Of a stretch of 64,000 nucleotides of DNA, positions 42,455-53,445 are shown piece by piece. Within the stretch, counting starts at the first letter, position 1. Every line of letters begins with the position of its first letter. Under the pieces are notes generated by a model. It was not told the origin of the DNA. It searched no databases and saw nothing but the letters and a program-made list of their open reading frames with translations. Source of the DNA: Halomonas meridiana (GTDB taxonomy: Bacteria > Pseudomonadota > Gammaproteobacteria > Pseudomonadales > Halomonadaceae); NCBI RefSeq assembly GCF_009846525.1, contig NZ_CP024621.1:1426001-1490000 (forward strand). The letters are read 5' to 3'. The translations under genes and the position numbers were made by a program.

Positions 42455-43560
42455 TTAAGCTGCCGAGCGCGCGTTGCCAAGTGTCAACGCGGCGCCGCTT
42501 TCATCGAATAGGTGTACGTGTTCGGTATCTGGTACCAGCGACACCTGCTGGCCCTCTTGCCACTGGCTGGGTGCTTCGCTGCGATGGATCAGCAGGGTCG
42601 ACCCCGCTTTCGGCTCCAGATACACGTAGACCTCGTTACCGAGGTACTCGACGTTGACGATATCGAAGCAGTTATCGCCTTGGGGCGCTTCCAAACGAAG
42701 GTGCTCGGGGCGCACTCCGAGCGTGAGCGAGGTGCCTTGTGAGTAAGCGTCGCCCGCTTGGGGAAGCGATACGTCGCCGATGCCGGCTGCTTTGACGCGG
42801 CAGCCGTCGGCGGTACCGCTGATCAGCTCGGCGGGCATGAAGTTCATGGTGGGCGAGCCAATGAAGCCGGCGACGAATTTGGTGGCCGGACGCTGGTACA
42901 GTTCATGGGGACTGCCCACTTGTTCCACATGGCCCCGGTTGAGCACTACGATTTTATCCGCCAGGGTCATGGCTTCGACCTGATCGTGGGTCACGTAGAT
43001 CATGGTAGAGCCAAGACGGTTATGAAGGCGGGCGATTTCGTTACGCATCTGCACCCGCAGCGAGGCATCCAGGTTGGAGAGTGGCTCATCGAACAGCAGG
43101 ATGCGCGGCTCCCGCGCCATGGCGCGTCCCATCGCCACGCGCTGGCGCTGGCCGCCAGAGAGGGCTTTGGGTTTGCGGTGCAGAAGCTCTTCCAGCTGCA
43201 GGATTTTGGCCGTGCTCATCACTCGTTCGTGAACGGTCTCTTTGGCGGTGTTGGCCAGTTTCAGGCCAAAAGCCATGTTGTCGTAGACGGTCATGTGCGG
43301 GTAGAGCGCGTAAGACTGAAACACCATGCCCACGCCGCGCTCGCGGGGGGCAGGTCGTTCACCACGGTGCCGCCAATGTTTAGGTCGCCATCGGTGATCG
43401 ATTCAAGCCCGGCAATCAGGCGCAGAAGGGTGGATTTACCGCAGCCGGAGGGGCCCACGAACACGACAAACTCACCGTCGCCAATGGAAAGATCAACGTC
43501 TTTGATGATGTGATCGCGGCCAAATACCTTATTGACCTTTTCAAGCGTAACACTTGCCAT
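42455..43560 (-). pseudogene. Sugar ABC transporter ATPase (MalK/UgpC/AglK-like), split by a frameshift
   Basis: The gene reads as two frames: 43560 to about 43345 encodes the N-terminus ([17 protein letters not shown], Walker A) and 43350 to 42455 the rest ([14 protein letters not shown]-loop, [13 protein letters not shown] signature, [10 protein letters not shown] Walker B, and the C-terminal OB-type regulatory domain). The total span is 1106 bases, one short of a whole frame. One extra C in the C6 run (G6 on plus, 43345-43350) restores [12 protein letters not shown] and a 368-residue protein. The damage may be a sequencing error in a homopolymer or a true mutation. An intact paralogue lies at 55116. 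Confidence 0.9.
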
Positions 43561-43625
43561 GGTAACTCCTTGCCGACCTCGACCGGAGCGGGTCGGCTAT
43601 CGTTATTAACTGTTATGGGCGGCGT

Positions 43626-45242
43626 TTAGGCAACCTGCATAAAGGCGGCTTGGTACGCGGGCAGCGTGAGCGTGCTGCCGTCTCGCGTGGCGGTAAAGTG
43701 GACGACCGGCAAGTCGCTTGCGACCTCCACAGGCAGGGTAGTTTGCTGCTCTTGTCCGGTCAGGTTGAACACGCACAGCAGGGTCTCGTCGCCTTTTTGA
43801 CGGGTAAAGCCGAGCAGGTCGTCACCGACATCGACCAAGGACAAATTGCCATCAAACAGCGCCGGGTGGCTGCGGCGGAACGCCAGCAGGGCCCGTACGG
43901 TGTTGAGCGTGGCGTTGGGGTCATCCTGCTGGCGGCTTACTGCCAACTCCAAATGGCGAGCTTCCATGGGCAGCCACGGTTCCACCGAAGAGAAGCCGCC
44001 CTGTTCGCCGTCGGTCCAGGGCATGGGCGTGCGGCAGCCGTCGCGGCCTTTAAACTCAGGCCACAACACTTTGCCGTAGGGGTCTTGAATGCGCTCGAAG
44101 GGCACGTCCGCTTCCGGCAGGCCCAGCTCTTCGCCTTGGTACAGGCACACGCTGCCACGCAGCGAGAAAAGCATCGCCAGCATCACTTTCGGGTAGGCGT
44201 GGGGATCTTCGTCAGCGCCCCAGCGTGTCGCGCTACGCACCACATCGTGGTTGGAAGTTGCCCAGCAGGGCCAGGCGTCACCTGCCAAGCGTTGGAAACG
44301 CTCGATCACTTCGCGCAGGTAGCTCGCGGAGTGGGGCATGTTGAGCAGGTCGAAAGTGTACGCCATGTGCAGCTTATCGCCACCGGCGGTGTACTCGGCC
44401 ATGCGCTCTAGCGGGTTATCGTCGCCAATCTCACCCACGGTGGTAGTGCCGGGGTACTCATCCATCAGCGCGCGTAGGTCTTTGAGGAAGTCCAGGTTTT
44501 CCGGGCGGCTGAGGTCGTAGACATGGCGTTGCCAGGTATAGGGGTTCGCTTCCGGTGCACCCAGGGTTTTGGCTTCGCCTTTCGGTACCGGCGGGTTGTC
44601 CCGCAGCTCGGCATCGTGGAAGTAGAAGTTGACCGTATCCAAGCGAAAACCGTCGACGCCCAAATCCAGCCAGAAACGCATGTTGTCGAGCTGTGCCTGA
44701 CGCGCTTCCGGGTTGTGGAAGTTCACGTCCGGCTGGCTGGTCAGGAAGTTGTGCAGATAGTACTGCTGGCGGCGGGAATCGAAGGTCCACGCCGAGCCGC
44801 CAAAAATCGACAGCCAGTTGTTGGGCGGTGTGCCGTCGGGTTTCGGGTCGGCCCACACAAACCAGTCGGCTTTAGGATTGGTGCGATCTTGGCGGCTTTC
44901 CTGGAACCAGGGGTGCTGATCGGAGGTATGGCTGATCACCTGGTCGATCATCACTTTCAAGCCCAGCGAGTGAGCTTTTTCCAGCAGCGCCTTGAAGTCT
45001 TCCAGCGTGCCGAACATCGGATCCACGTCGCGGTAGTCGCTCACGTCATAGCCGAAGTCGAGCATCGGAGAAGTAAAGAAGGGCGATAGCCAGATGCCGT
45101 CCACGTTGAGGGAGGCCACGTAATCCAGCTTTTCGGTGATGCCGTTCAGATCGCCTACGCCGTCGCCGCGGCTGTCTAAGAAGCTACGCGGATAGATTTG
45201 ATAAATAACGCCGCCGCGCCACCACATCATGTTGTCTTGCAT
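43626..45242 (-). CDS. aglA: Alpha-glucosidase, GH13 (HaG-like)
   Basis: A 538-residue GH13 enzyme that closely matches, from memory, Halomonas sp. H11 alpha-glucosidase HaG, which hydrolyses and transglycosylates alpha-1,4-linked and related glucosides and has no signal peptide. Asp202 (GFRLDTVNF) is the nucleophile and Glu271 (VGEIGDD) the acid/base, numbered as in HaG; NHD near residue 333 completes the site. It lies between the ABC ATPase gene and the permeases, so imported disaccharides are cleaved in the cytosol. The symbol follows the agl context and is an inference. Confidence 0.93.
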   Translation of the reverse strand: MQDNMMWWRGGVIYQIYPRSFLDSRGDGVGDLNGITEKLDYVASLNVDGIWLSPFFTSPMLDFGYDVSDYRDVDPMFGTLEDFKALLEKAHSLGLKVMIDQVISHTSDQHPWFQESRQDRTNPKADWFVWADPKPDGTPPNNWLSIFGGSAWTFDSRRQQYYLHNFLTSQPDVNFHNPEARQAQLDNMRFWLDLGVDGFRLDTVNFYFHDAELRDNPPVPKGEAKTLGAPEANPYTWQRHVYDLSRPENLDFLKDLRALMDEYPGTTTVGEIGDDNPLERMAEYTAGGDKLHMAYTFDLLNMPHSASYLREVIERFQRLAGDAWPCWATSNHDVVRSATRWGADEDPHAYPKVMLAMLFSLRGSVCLYQGEELGLPEADVPFERIQDPYGKVLWPEFKGRDGCRTPMPWTDGEQGGFSSVEPWLPMEARHLELAVSRQQDDPNATLNTVRALLAFRRSHPALFDGNLSLVDVGDDLLGFTRQKGDETLLCVFNLTGQEQQTTLPVEVASDLPVVHFTATRDGSTLTLPAYQAAFMQVA

Positions 45243-45308
45243 TGCTGTGTTCCTTAAAAAAGTGGCTGACGGATAAACATCAGCCCATCAATATATTCGT
45301 TGCGTGGG

Positions 45309-46151
45309 TTAGCCTTTGACGGCACCCGCGGTCAGGCCCGATACGATGCGGCGCTGGAAAATAATGACCAAAATCACCAGCGGTACGGTGACCACGACGG
45401 AGGCTGCCATGATCGGCCCCCAGGGCAGTTCGTAGGCACTACCGCCTGACAGAAGGGCAATCGCAACCGGCACCGTGCGCTGCGCATCGGTCAGTGTGAA
45501 GGTCAGTGCGAATAGAAACTCGTTCCAGGCGGCGATGAATGCCAGCAGGCCCGTGGTCGCCATGGCCGGCCACATCAGCGGCAAAAACACCTTGGTGATG
45601 GTCACCCAGGGCGTCGCCCCATCCATGATGGCCGCCTCTTCCAGCTCCATGGGGAGCTGCTTCATAAAGGTGGTGAGCACCCACACTGTGAAGGGCAGGG
45701 TAAAGATGGTGTAGCTGAGGATGAGGCCTGCCGGGTTGTTGTAGAGATTCAGCGCGCGAATCACCTCGAACAGCCCAGAGAGCACTGCCACTTGAGGGAA
45801 CATCGAAACCCCTAGAATGACCAGCAGTACGGTGGAGCGGCCCCGAAAGCGTACCCGACCCAGCGCATAAGAAGCGGTGATGCCTAGCAGAAGCGCGATG
45901 AATACCACGCTGAACGCGACGATGATTGAGTTGAAAATCGCCCGCACGAAGCTCGATTGGCTAAAGATTTGTGCGTAGTTATCCAGGTTCCAGGTCGATG
46001 GCCATAGCTCCACGCGGAACAGGTCGCTGGAGGGTTTCACCGAGGTAATCACCGCGTAATAAAACGGGAACACCGCATACACCATGATGACGGCAATCAG
46101 TGCCCAGAACCCGACGCGTTTCGCTACTTTGGTTAACTGACGGCTGTTCAT
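45309..46151 (-). CDS. aglG: Sugar ABC transporter permease, MalG/AglG-like
   Basis: A 280-residue inner-membrane permease with six helices and the EAA loop MELEEAAIMDGATPWVTITKVFLPLMWP (about residues 168-195), which docks with the ATPase. It begins with a basic N-terminus and ends SGLTAGAVKG, the C-terminal sequence typical of MalG-type permeases. It overlaps the preceding permease gene by 1 base. Symbol assigned by resemblance to alpha-glucoside systems. Confidence 0.88.
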   Translation of the reverse strand: MNSRQLTKVAKRVGFWALIAVIMVYAVFPFYYAVITSVKPSSDLFRVELWPSTWNLDNYAQIFSQSSFVRAIFNSIIVAFSVVFIALLLGITASYALGRVRFRGRSTVLLVILGVSMFPQVAVLSGLFEVIRALNLYNNPAGLILSYTIFTLPFTVWVLTTFMKQLPMELEEAAIMDGATPWVTITKVFLPLMWPAMATTGLLAFIAAWNEFLFALTFTLTDAQRTVPVAIALLSGGSAYELPWGPIMAASVVVTVPLVILVIIFQRRIVSGLTAGAVKG

Positions 46152-47143
46152 CAGTCACCTCCCAATTGAATCTGTTTGCGGCCCAGGTAAAGATAAGCCA
46201 CGGTGGCCAGCGCGATGATCAAGAACAGCAGCGTTGATGCGGCGCTGCCGTAGCCGACATCCTGAAACTCGACGAGCTGCTGGCGCGCGTAGACCGACAT
46301 CGACATCGTGCTGGTGGAGTTGGAGGTCAATACATAGATCACGTCGAAGACCCGCAGGGCATCCAGCAGGCGGAAGATGACCGCCACCATCAGCGCCGGA
46401 GTGATCAGCGGTAGCGTGACCTTGAAGAACACGCGCACGGGGTGAATACCATCCACCTCGGCGGCTTCGTAACAATCTTTGGGCAGCATCTGCAGCGCGG
46501 CCAGGACCAACAGAGCTACGAAGGGAATCGTTTTCCAAACGTCGACCATGATCACCGCCCACATGGAGTAGGTGGCGCTGGCCGTCCAGGCGATCGGATC
46601 ATCGATGATGCCGATCATCATCAGCAGGTGGTTGATGATGCCGAACTGGTCGTTGAGCATCCACGCCCACATCTGAGCCGACACGATGGTAGGAATGGCC
46701 CAGGGAATCAGCACGGCCGCCCGAACGATCACGCGGCCTTTGAATTCTGCGTTCAAAATCAGTGCGACGATGACGCCGAAAACGACTTCGAGCGATACCG
46801 ACACCACCGAGAAGTAAACCGTGTTCCACACGGACTGCCACCACACCGGGTCCGCCAGCACGCCAAACCAGCGACCGTTGTCGTAGACCAGGTAGTTTTC
46901 GAAACCGATCAGATTCGCCGAGCCCAAATCGGAGAGCGACGCATCGGTAAAACTCAGGAAAAACGTACGTAGTAACGGCCAGCCCGCCACCAGCGTGAGG
47001 GCAATCAGCATGGGGGCTAAGAACAGCCACGCCGCCTTGACGCGTTGGCGGCGGACCTTGGTACCCCGTTGCCGCCGCGCTGGCGTGGCGGAACGCGCCC
47101 CGAGGGGCGCGTTTTGGTGAGAGTGGTGAGAAGAGCTCGACAT
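46151..47143 (-). CDS. aglF: Sugar ABC transporter permease, MalF/AglF-like
   Basis: A 330-residue permease with an N-terminal basic, disordered stretch, then six helices. The early helix WLFLAPMLIALTLVAGWP and the motif FNGIGLIGFENY-like DLGSANLIGFENYLVY are typical of the F-type partner, and the EAA loop DCYEAAEVDGIHPVRVF (near residues 226-242) is present. It lies between the binding-protein gene (14 bases) and aglG (1-base overlap). Confidence 0.88.
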   Translation of the reverse strand: MSSSSHHSHQNAPLGARSATPARRQRGTKVRRQRVKAAWLFLAPMLIALTLVAGWPLLRTFFLSFTDASLSDLGSANLIGFENYLVYDNGRWFGVLADPVWWQSVWNTVYFSVVSVSLEVVFGVIVALILNAEFKGRVIVRAAVLIPWAIPTIVSAQMWAWMLNDQFGIINHLLMMIGIIDDPIAWTASATYSMWAVIMVDVWKTIPFVALLVLAALQMLPKDCYEAAEVDGIHPVRVFFKVTLPLITPALMVAVIFRLLDALRVFDVIYVLTSNSTSTMSMSVYARQQLVEFQDVGYGSAASTLLFLIIALATVAYLYLGRKQIQLGGD

Positions 47144-47157
47144 AGGTGTCTCCGCGT

Positions 47158-48429
47158 TTACCAGTTGCGACGCTTCAGGCGCAGCAATTCGCCTTCAAGG
47201 TCGGCGACGGCTTGAGCGCCATCTTTGGTGCCGGATAGCACGTCATGAGAGGTGCTGAAGAACGCGTTGCTGACACGGCCATAGGCATCGCCCGTGGGGG
47301 CAGAGGGGCGGGCCACCGCGTTGGTGAACGTATCGTAAAGCGTGCCGAAGAAGGGCACGGCATCCAGCACTTCCTGGTCTTGGTAGAGCGAATCGATCGT
47401 CGGGTTGTAAGAAGCCTGAATGGCGCGGCGCTTCTGCTCTTCTTCACCGGTCAGGTAAGCAACCAGGTCCGCCGCGATGTCAGGATGCTCGCTGTAGCGC
47501 GACACGGCCAGGTTCCAGCCGCCCAGGCCCGCGGCGCTCTGGCCCTCTTCACCGCCGGCAGGCAGCTGCACGACGCCTACTTTGCCGCGCACGTCGCTAT
47601 CGTCACTCTGGGCCAGTGACCACGCGTAGGGCCAGTTGCGCATGAAGACGGCATTGCCGCCCTGGAAAACACCCCGTGCTTCCTCTTCGGTGTAGTTCAG
47701 CACGCCTTCAGGGGAGATGTCGCCAATCCAAGAGGCGGCCAGATCCAGCGCTTGGGCAGCGCGCTCGTTGTTGATGGTCACTTCGCCTTCGTTATCGACC
47801 ACGGTGCCGCCGCCAAAACTGGCAACCCACTCGAGAGCGTTGACGGTCAGGCCTTCGTAGGCGCGGCCTTGGAACACGAAGCCTTGCATACGGTCGTTGC
47901 CCGCTTCACGCTCGGCGTTTTGGATATCGCGCGCGATCTCCGTCAGCTCTTGCCACGTGGTGGGCACCTCGTGGCCATGCTTTTCCAGCAGGTCTTCGCG
48001 GTAGTAAAGAACACCCGCATCGGTAAACCAGGGCATGGCGACTAGGCGGTCGTCGATGGTGTTATTGGTCACGATGGTGTCGAAGTGACCGGCAGCGGCG
48101 TCTTCACCCAGCACTTCGCGTAGATCAAGCAGGTGGTTGGCCAGCAGGCCCGGCCACACCACGTCAATCTGCATCACGTCGATATCGCTGGAGTTAGCGG
48201 AGAGAATTTGTTGATAGAGCGACAGGCGCTCAGTAGACGAGTTGGGCGTTGAAACCACATCGACGCTGTGGCCGGTTTTCTCTTCCCAAGCGCGCACGCC
48301 TTCTTGGCAAAGGGTCAACTCTGCGCCAACCGCACCACAGGAGATCGTCAGTTCGGCCGCCTGGGCAGACCCGGTGGCACTGGCAAGACTGGCCAAAGCA
48401 ATAGCTGAAGTGAGTAGTGTCTTTTTCAT
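47158..48429 (-). CDS. aglE: Sugar ABC transporter substrate-binding protein, AglE/MalE-like
   Basis: A 423-residue periplasmic binding protein with a signal peptide (MKKTLLTSAIALASLASATGSAQA, cut near residue 24) and a bi-lobed family 1 fold: LTISCGAVGAELTLCQEGVRAWEEKTGH, DVMQIDVVWPGLLANHLLDL, and EWVASFGGGTVVDNEGEVTIN. Resemblance is to trehalose/maltose and alpha-glucoside binding proteins. It is the first gene of the operon, directly behind the LacI-type palindromes, and divergent from the porin gene. The exact sugar is not determined. Confidence 0.88.
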   Translation of the reverse strand: MKKTLLTSAIALASLASATGSAQAAELTISCGAVGAELTLCQEGVRAWEEKTGHSVDVVSTPNSSTERLSLYQQILSANSSDIDVMQIDVVWPGLLANHLLDLREVLGEDAAAGHFDTIVTNNTIDDRLVAMPWFTDAGVLYYREDLLEKHGHEVPTTWQELTEIARDIQNAEREAGNDRMQGFVFQGRAYEGLTVNALEWVASFGGGTVVDNEGEVTINNERAAQALDLAASWIGDISPEGVLNYTEEEARGVFQGGNAVFMRNWPYAWSLAQSDDSDVRGKVGVVQLPAGGEEGQSAAGLGGWNLAVSRYSEHPDIAADLVAYLTGEEEQKRRAIQASYNPTIDSLYQDQEVLDAVPFFGTLYDTFTNAVARPSAPTGDAYGRVSNAFFSTSHDVLSGTKDGAQAVADLEGELLRLKRRNW

Positions 48430-48491
48430 TACGGCGTTCCTCGGCGTTTATTGTTGTGGGTGATGGGGTATCAATGCGCTCATAGCGCCTA

Positions 48492-48505
48492 CTTAAACGA
48501 TTAAG
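48492..48505. promoter_or_regulatory. LacI-type operator 1
   Basis: CTTAAACGATTAAG, a 14-base near-palindrome with central CG as expected for LacI/GalR operators, 63 bases before aglE. It differs at one base from operator 2. Confidence 0.72.
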
Positions 48506-48643
48506 TACGCTGCCAGTTAGCCGTCTGTCGTCGTGAAGTTCAATAGCGACTTTTGTCTAATCTATGTCAATTCAATTTCTCTAAGATAAATAACCTTTTA
48601 GACATTGGTCGATAATTAGTAAAAGCTTGTTGGTTTACGTGCT

Positions 48644-48657
48644 CTTAATCGATTAAG
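48644..48657. promoter_or_regulatory. LacI-type operator 2
   Basis: CTTAATCGATTAAG, a perfect 14-base palindrome centred 152 bases from operator 1. The pair could allow looping and common control of the agl operon and porin gene. Confidence 0.72.
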
Positions 48658-48789
48658 TTTCAACTGTCACTCTATCTTCACACAACACGAAAGTTGCTTT
48701 GCAACACGTTGGGTCAATCACCTTGTCGCGTTGTTGGGCACAGGCTTCGGCGAGTCGAAGTAATGACACGGGTGGCAGCACTGAAACGC

Positions 48790-48839
48790 TGGCTTTTTTA
48801 CACCGGTTTTGGGGCCGGTGATCAAAAAGTAGGGAGCCA
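48790..48839 (+). other. Hairpin in the probable 5' leader of the porin gene
   Basis: CACCGG (48801-48806) pairs with CCGGTG (48815-48820); outward, a T-run pairs with an A-run and GGCT with AGCC, giving a long imperfect stem that ends about 60 bases before the start codon. No U tract follows on either strand, so it is not a terminator. Could influence message stability or translation. Confidence 0.45.
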
Positions 48840-48892
48840 AACGGGTTCGGGCGTTCGGGATAAAAAACAATAGGATTTAACACTAGGGTTGA

Positions 48893-50434
<1,542 letters not shown>

Positions 50435-50504
50435 GCGCGAACCGCTCGCTAGCAAGACTGTTTTGAGCTCATGGAGACATGAGCGACGTTTGCCAATGCT
50501 GATT

Positions 50505-50529
50505 GCCCGCGACTCGTCGCGGGCTTTTT
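50505..50529 (+). terminator. Terminator of the porin gene
   Basis: GCCCGCGA and TCGCGGGC (50505-50524) form an 8-base stem with a 4-base loop followed by five T. Confidence 0.88.
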
Positions 50530-50592
50530 ATTGTCCAAATGAGTAGCCTAAGTCATGAGACGAGGACGTTGGTAGACACACAGGAGAGGGCC

Positions 50593-53298
50593 ATGCCGCT
50601 GCTACAAGAAAAGCTTACCGCACCGACGTTGCCACTGGGCGTCGTGGCAAGGCCACGCCTCAATGATGCCTTTGCATTGAACGAGCGCGTGCGCCTGCTT
50701 CTCGTTCAAGCCCCGTCGGGCTATGGAAAGACCACGCTACTGGCAGAACGCCTACCCGCCCTAGAGCAAGACGCCGCCTGGCTGCGCCTGGACCAGCGCG
50801 ATAATCAGCCCGAACGCTTTTTGCGCTACTGGCAAGCCGCCATCGATACGCTGTTACGGGAGGATGCGCTGCTGTCGCCTTTGTCCGAGGCGGCGGACTG
50901 CGTGGAGCAGCTAGAGCGCTGGCTGGGCGAGCTGCCAAAGCAGCGAGCCGCTTGTCGGCTGGTCTTGGATGAGTTCGAACACCTGACGCATCCTGACATT
51001 TTGGCCGGACTGGCCCACTGGCTGCGCCATCAACCGCCCTGGCTGACCCTGACTCTGGCAAGTCGCTCTCGGCCTGCGCTGGGCCTTGCCAGTCTGCGGC
51101 TGCGCGGCGAACTCGAAGAGATCGATCTAGGCGCCTTGGCCTTCGATAGCGAAGAGGCGCAAACCCTCTGCGCCGAGCAGCTCAGTTTTCCGCCTACTCG
51201 GGTGAGCCTGGAGCGGGCGCTGCGCCGAAGCGGCGGCTGGGTGATGGCCCTGAACTGGCTGGTGGAGCGTACGACGACCCGCGCCGGATTCGATGCGCTG
51301 GTCGAGCGGCTAAACGGCGGTCATCCCGATTTTGTGGCCTGGTTCGATGAACGGCTGGCCGAGGCGCTGCCCCCTGAAGAGCGTGAACTCCTGCTGCAGC
51401 TTGGAGTGCTGGAGCATTTCTCCCCCGAATTGATGGCGCGCCTGCTAGAGGGCGAGCGGCTTACCCAGCGGCTCGATGCCTTCGAGCAAGCGGGTCTGTT
51501 CATCGAGCGGCCCGACCCCCACGCCCAGTGGTACCGCTTTCAACGGCTGTTCGGGGAGTACCTGCGCCACCGTCGCCACGAGCTTAGCCTTGCCACCCAG
51601 CGCACCCTGCATCAGCGGGCCAGCCAAGCCTGGTTGGCACTCAACGACCCGATCATGGCACTGCGCCAAGCCATTTTGGCGGAATCGCCCGAGGAGGTGG
51701 CTAGTCTACTGGTCGCGCAAGGGCCAGCGCTGTTGGCCAGCGGGGCCTACGCGCTGCTGGCTCAAGGGCTTGGGCTGCTGGGGGAGCCGAAAATCTCGAC
51801 ACGCCCAGAGCTGGCGCTGCTCTACGGCTGGGTCTCCCATGCGCAGTTCCAGTTCGATATCACCGCACGAGTCATCCAATGGATCGAAGCGCAGCTGGAG
51901 GCCCCAGAGTGGCAGCGGTTGACTGCCGAGTTTGCCACCCTGCGCGCCCAATTAGCGATCAATCAGGGCAACGCCGAGCGCGCTGCGCCGCTCGCTGAAC
52001 AGGCGCTGGCCGTGCCCGCCCGCTATTTAGCCTCCACCCCGCTGACCGCGACCGCCATCTTGAGCGAGGCGCGTTTCGTGCTGGGCTATCTGGACGAGTC
52101 GCTGCAACGGGTGCGCGAGGTGGAGCGTCTGGCACGCCAGCGAGAGGATCACCAGCTACTGCTGTGGTCATTCTGCCATCAGTCGGAAACGCTGGTGGCC
52201 CAGGGGCGCTTGCAGGCCGCTTACGATATTCAAGAGCGCGCTTTTGCCCATCTGGAGCGGGCAGAGCTCGAGCACCTGCCCGTGGCGGAGTTTCTCTACC
52301 GGATTCGCAGCCAAGTGCTCTGGGAGTGGCATCGCCTGGATGAAGCCGAGCAGGCCGCACTGAAAGGCATTGCCGTGCTGGACAACCAGGGCGAGCGCTG
52401 GACGCTGCAGTGCCACATTCAACTGGCCAAAATTGCCCAGAGCCGTGGCGATCAGGCTCAGTGCGCTGACCATATTCGGCGGCTGCGTAAAATCCTGGCC
52501 GAAGGCGATTACCATATCGACTGGGTCGCCAATGCCCACGCCACGCTGCTGGCCTGGTGGCACTCCACGCAAGACCTCGACGCTGTGGAGCGCTGGCGTC
52601 AGGAAGCGCCCGCGCCCATCACCGAAGGGGCCACCAACCACTTTGCCCAATGCAACGTACGCAATCACGCTCGGGCGCTTACGCTGCTGGGCCGCTTTGA
52701 TGAGGCCCGCGCGCTGCTGGAAGCACTCGAAGTCCATACTCAAAGACTTGGGCTGGTCACCGATGCCAACCGCAACCAGCTCTGCCTCGCGGCCGCTGCG
52801 TGGTCGGCTGGCCAGGAGGAGCAAGCCCGGCACCATATGCATCAAGCGCTCAGTTTGGCGTCTCGCACGGCGTTGATAGGCAGCTTTTTGCGCATGGGCA
52901 AACCGCTGGGAGATCTGCTGTCGGGCTTATTGACGGACGGCACGCTATCAGCCTTGGAGCAGGCGAGGGCAGAGCGGCTGCTGGCGCTGGCGGGTCAGCA
53001 GAAAGACTTTGGAAGCGCCCGACGCTTGATGTTGGACGAAACGGTGATCGCGGATATCGTCGCAAGACCTGACGTGCCGGAACTGATTCGCACGTCGCCG
53101 TTGACCCGCCGCGAATGGCAAATCCTGGGGCTGATCCACGCCGGGCTCTCCAATGAACAGATTGCCGAACAGCTCTCGGTGGCGCCGACTACCATCAAGA
53201 CCCATATCCGTAGCCTTTACCAAAAGCAGAACATTCGCCGTCGAGACGAAGCCATTGCGCTGGCAGGGCAGCTCTTGGCGCATATTCAGGGGGAGTGA
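50593..53298 (+). CDS. malT: MalT-like LuxR-family transcriptional activator
   Basis: A 901-residue STAND-type regulator. The N-terminal ATPase has Walker A at residues 40-50 (APSGYGKTTLL) and a Walker B-like LVLDEFEHL; a long helical-repeat sensor part follows, and the LuxR helix-turn-helix is at the end (SPLTRREWQILGLIHAGLS then NEQIAEQLSVAPTTIKTH). This is the domain order of E. coli MalT (901 aa), the maltotriose-responsive activator of mal genes. ATG 50593 follows AGGAGA. Its genes downstream (glucosidase, ABC ATPase, malG) and MalT-box-like sites support the role. Confidence 0.9.
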   Translation: MPLLQEKLTAPTLPLGVVARPRLNDAFALNERVRLLLVQAPSGYGKTTLLAERLPALEQDAAWLRLDQRDNQPERFLRYWQAAIDTLLREDALLSPLSEAADCVEQLERWLGELPKQRAACRLVLDEFEHLTHPDILAGLAHWLRHQPPWLTLTLASRSRPALGLASLRLRGELEEIDLGALAFDSEEAQTLCAEQLSFPPTRVSLERALRRSGGWVMALNWLVERTTTRAGFDALVERLNGGHPDFVAWFDERLAEALPPEERELLLQLGVLEHFSPELMARLLEGERLTQRLDAFEQAGLFIERPDPHAQWYRFQRLFGEYLRHRRHELSLATQRTLHQRASQAWLALNDPIMALRQAILAESPEEVASLLVAQGPALLASGAYALLAQGLGLLGEPKISTRPELALLYGWVSHAQFQFDITARVIQWIEAQLEAPEWQRLTAEFATLRAQLAINQGNAERAAPLAEQALAVPARYLASTPLTATAILSEARFVLGYLDESLQRVREVERLARQREDHQLLLWSFCHQSETLVAQGRLQAAYDIQERAFAHLERAELEHLPVAEFLYRIRSQVLWEWHRLDEAEQAALKGIAVLDNQGERWTLQCHIQLAKIAQSRGDQAQCADHIRRLRKILAEGDYHIDWVANAHATLLAWWHSTQDLDAVERWRQEAPAPITEGATNHFAQCNVRNHARALTLLGRFDEARALLEALEVHTQRLGLVTDANRNQLCLAAAAWSAGQEEQARHHMHQALSLASRTALIGSFLRMGKPLGDLLSGLLTDGTLSALEQARAERLLALAGQQKDFGSARRLMLDETVIADIVARPDVPELIRTSPLTRREWQILGLIHAGLSNEQIAEQLSVAPTTIKTHIRSLYQKQNIRRRDEAIALAGQLLAHIQGE

Positions 53299-53313
53299 GG
53301 TGCCGTGTGACCA

Positions 53314-53322
53314 CTCCTCCCC
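53314..53322 (-). promoter_or_regulatory. MalT-box-like site 1
   Basis: On the minus strand this reads GGGGAGGAG, containing the GGA(G/T)GA core of MalT boxes. It lies in the 147-base gap between malT and the second alpha-glucosidase gene. Confidence 0.5.
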
Positions 53323-53347
53323 ACGCCTACGCCTGATGCGCCCAGTG

Positions 53348-53356
53348 GGGGAGGAT
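53348..53356 (+). promoter_or_regulatory. MalT-box-like site 2
   Basis: GGGGAGGAT on the plus strand, again with the GGAGGA core, inverted relative to site 1, about 90 bases before the glucosidase start. Confidence 0.5.
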
Positions 53357-53445
53357 TCTATCAAGCGGCGTAGCCTGCATCATGCCGACCATGGGTGATG
53401 ACTCAACGATTTGAGACACCGTCGGCAATAACAAGGATAAGGACC

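Noticed and set aside
42758-43513. 251-codon plus-strand frame over the frameshifted ABC ATPase
   Set aside because: Antisense shadow of a recognised ATPase; no start signal and no known domain.
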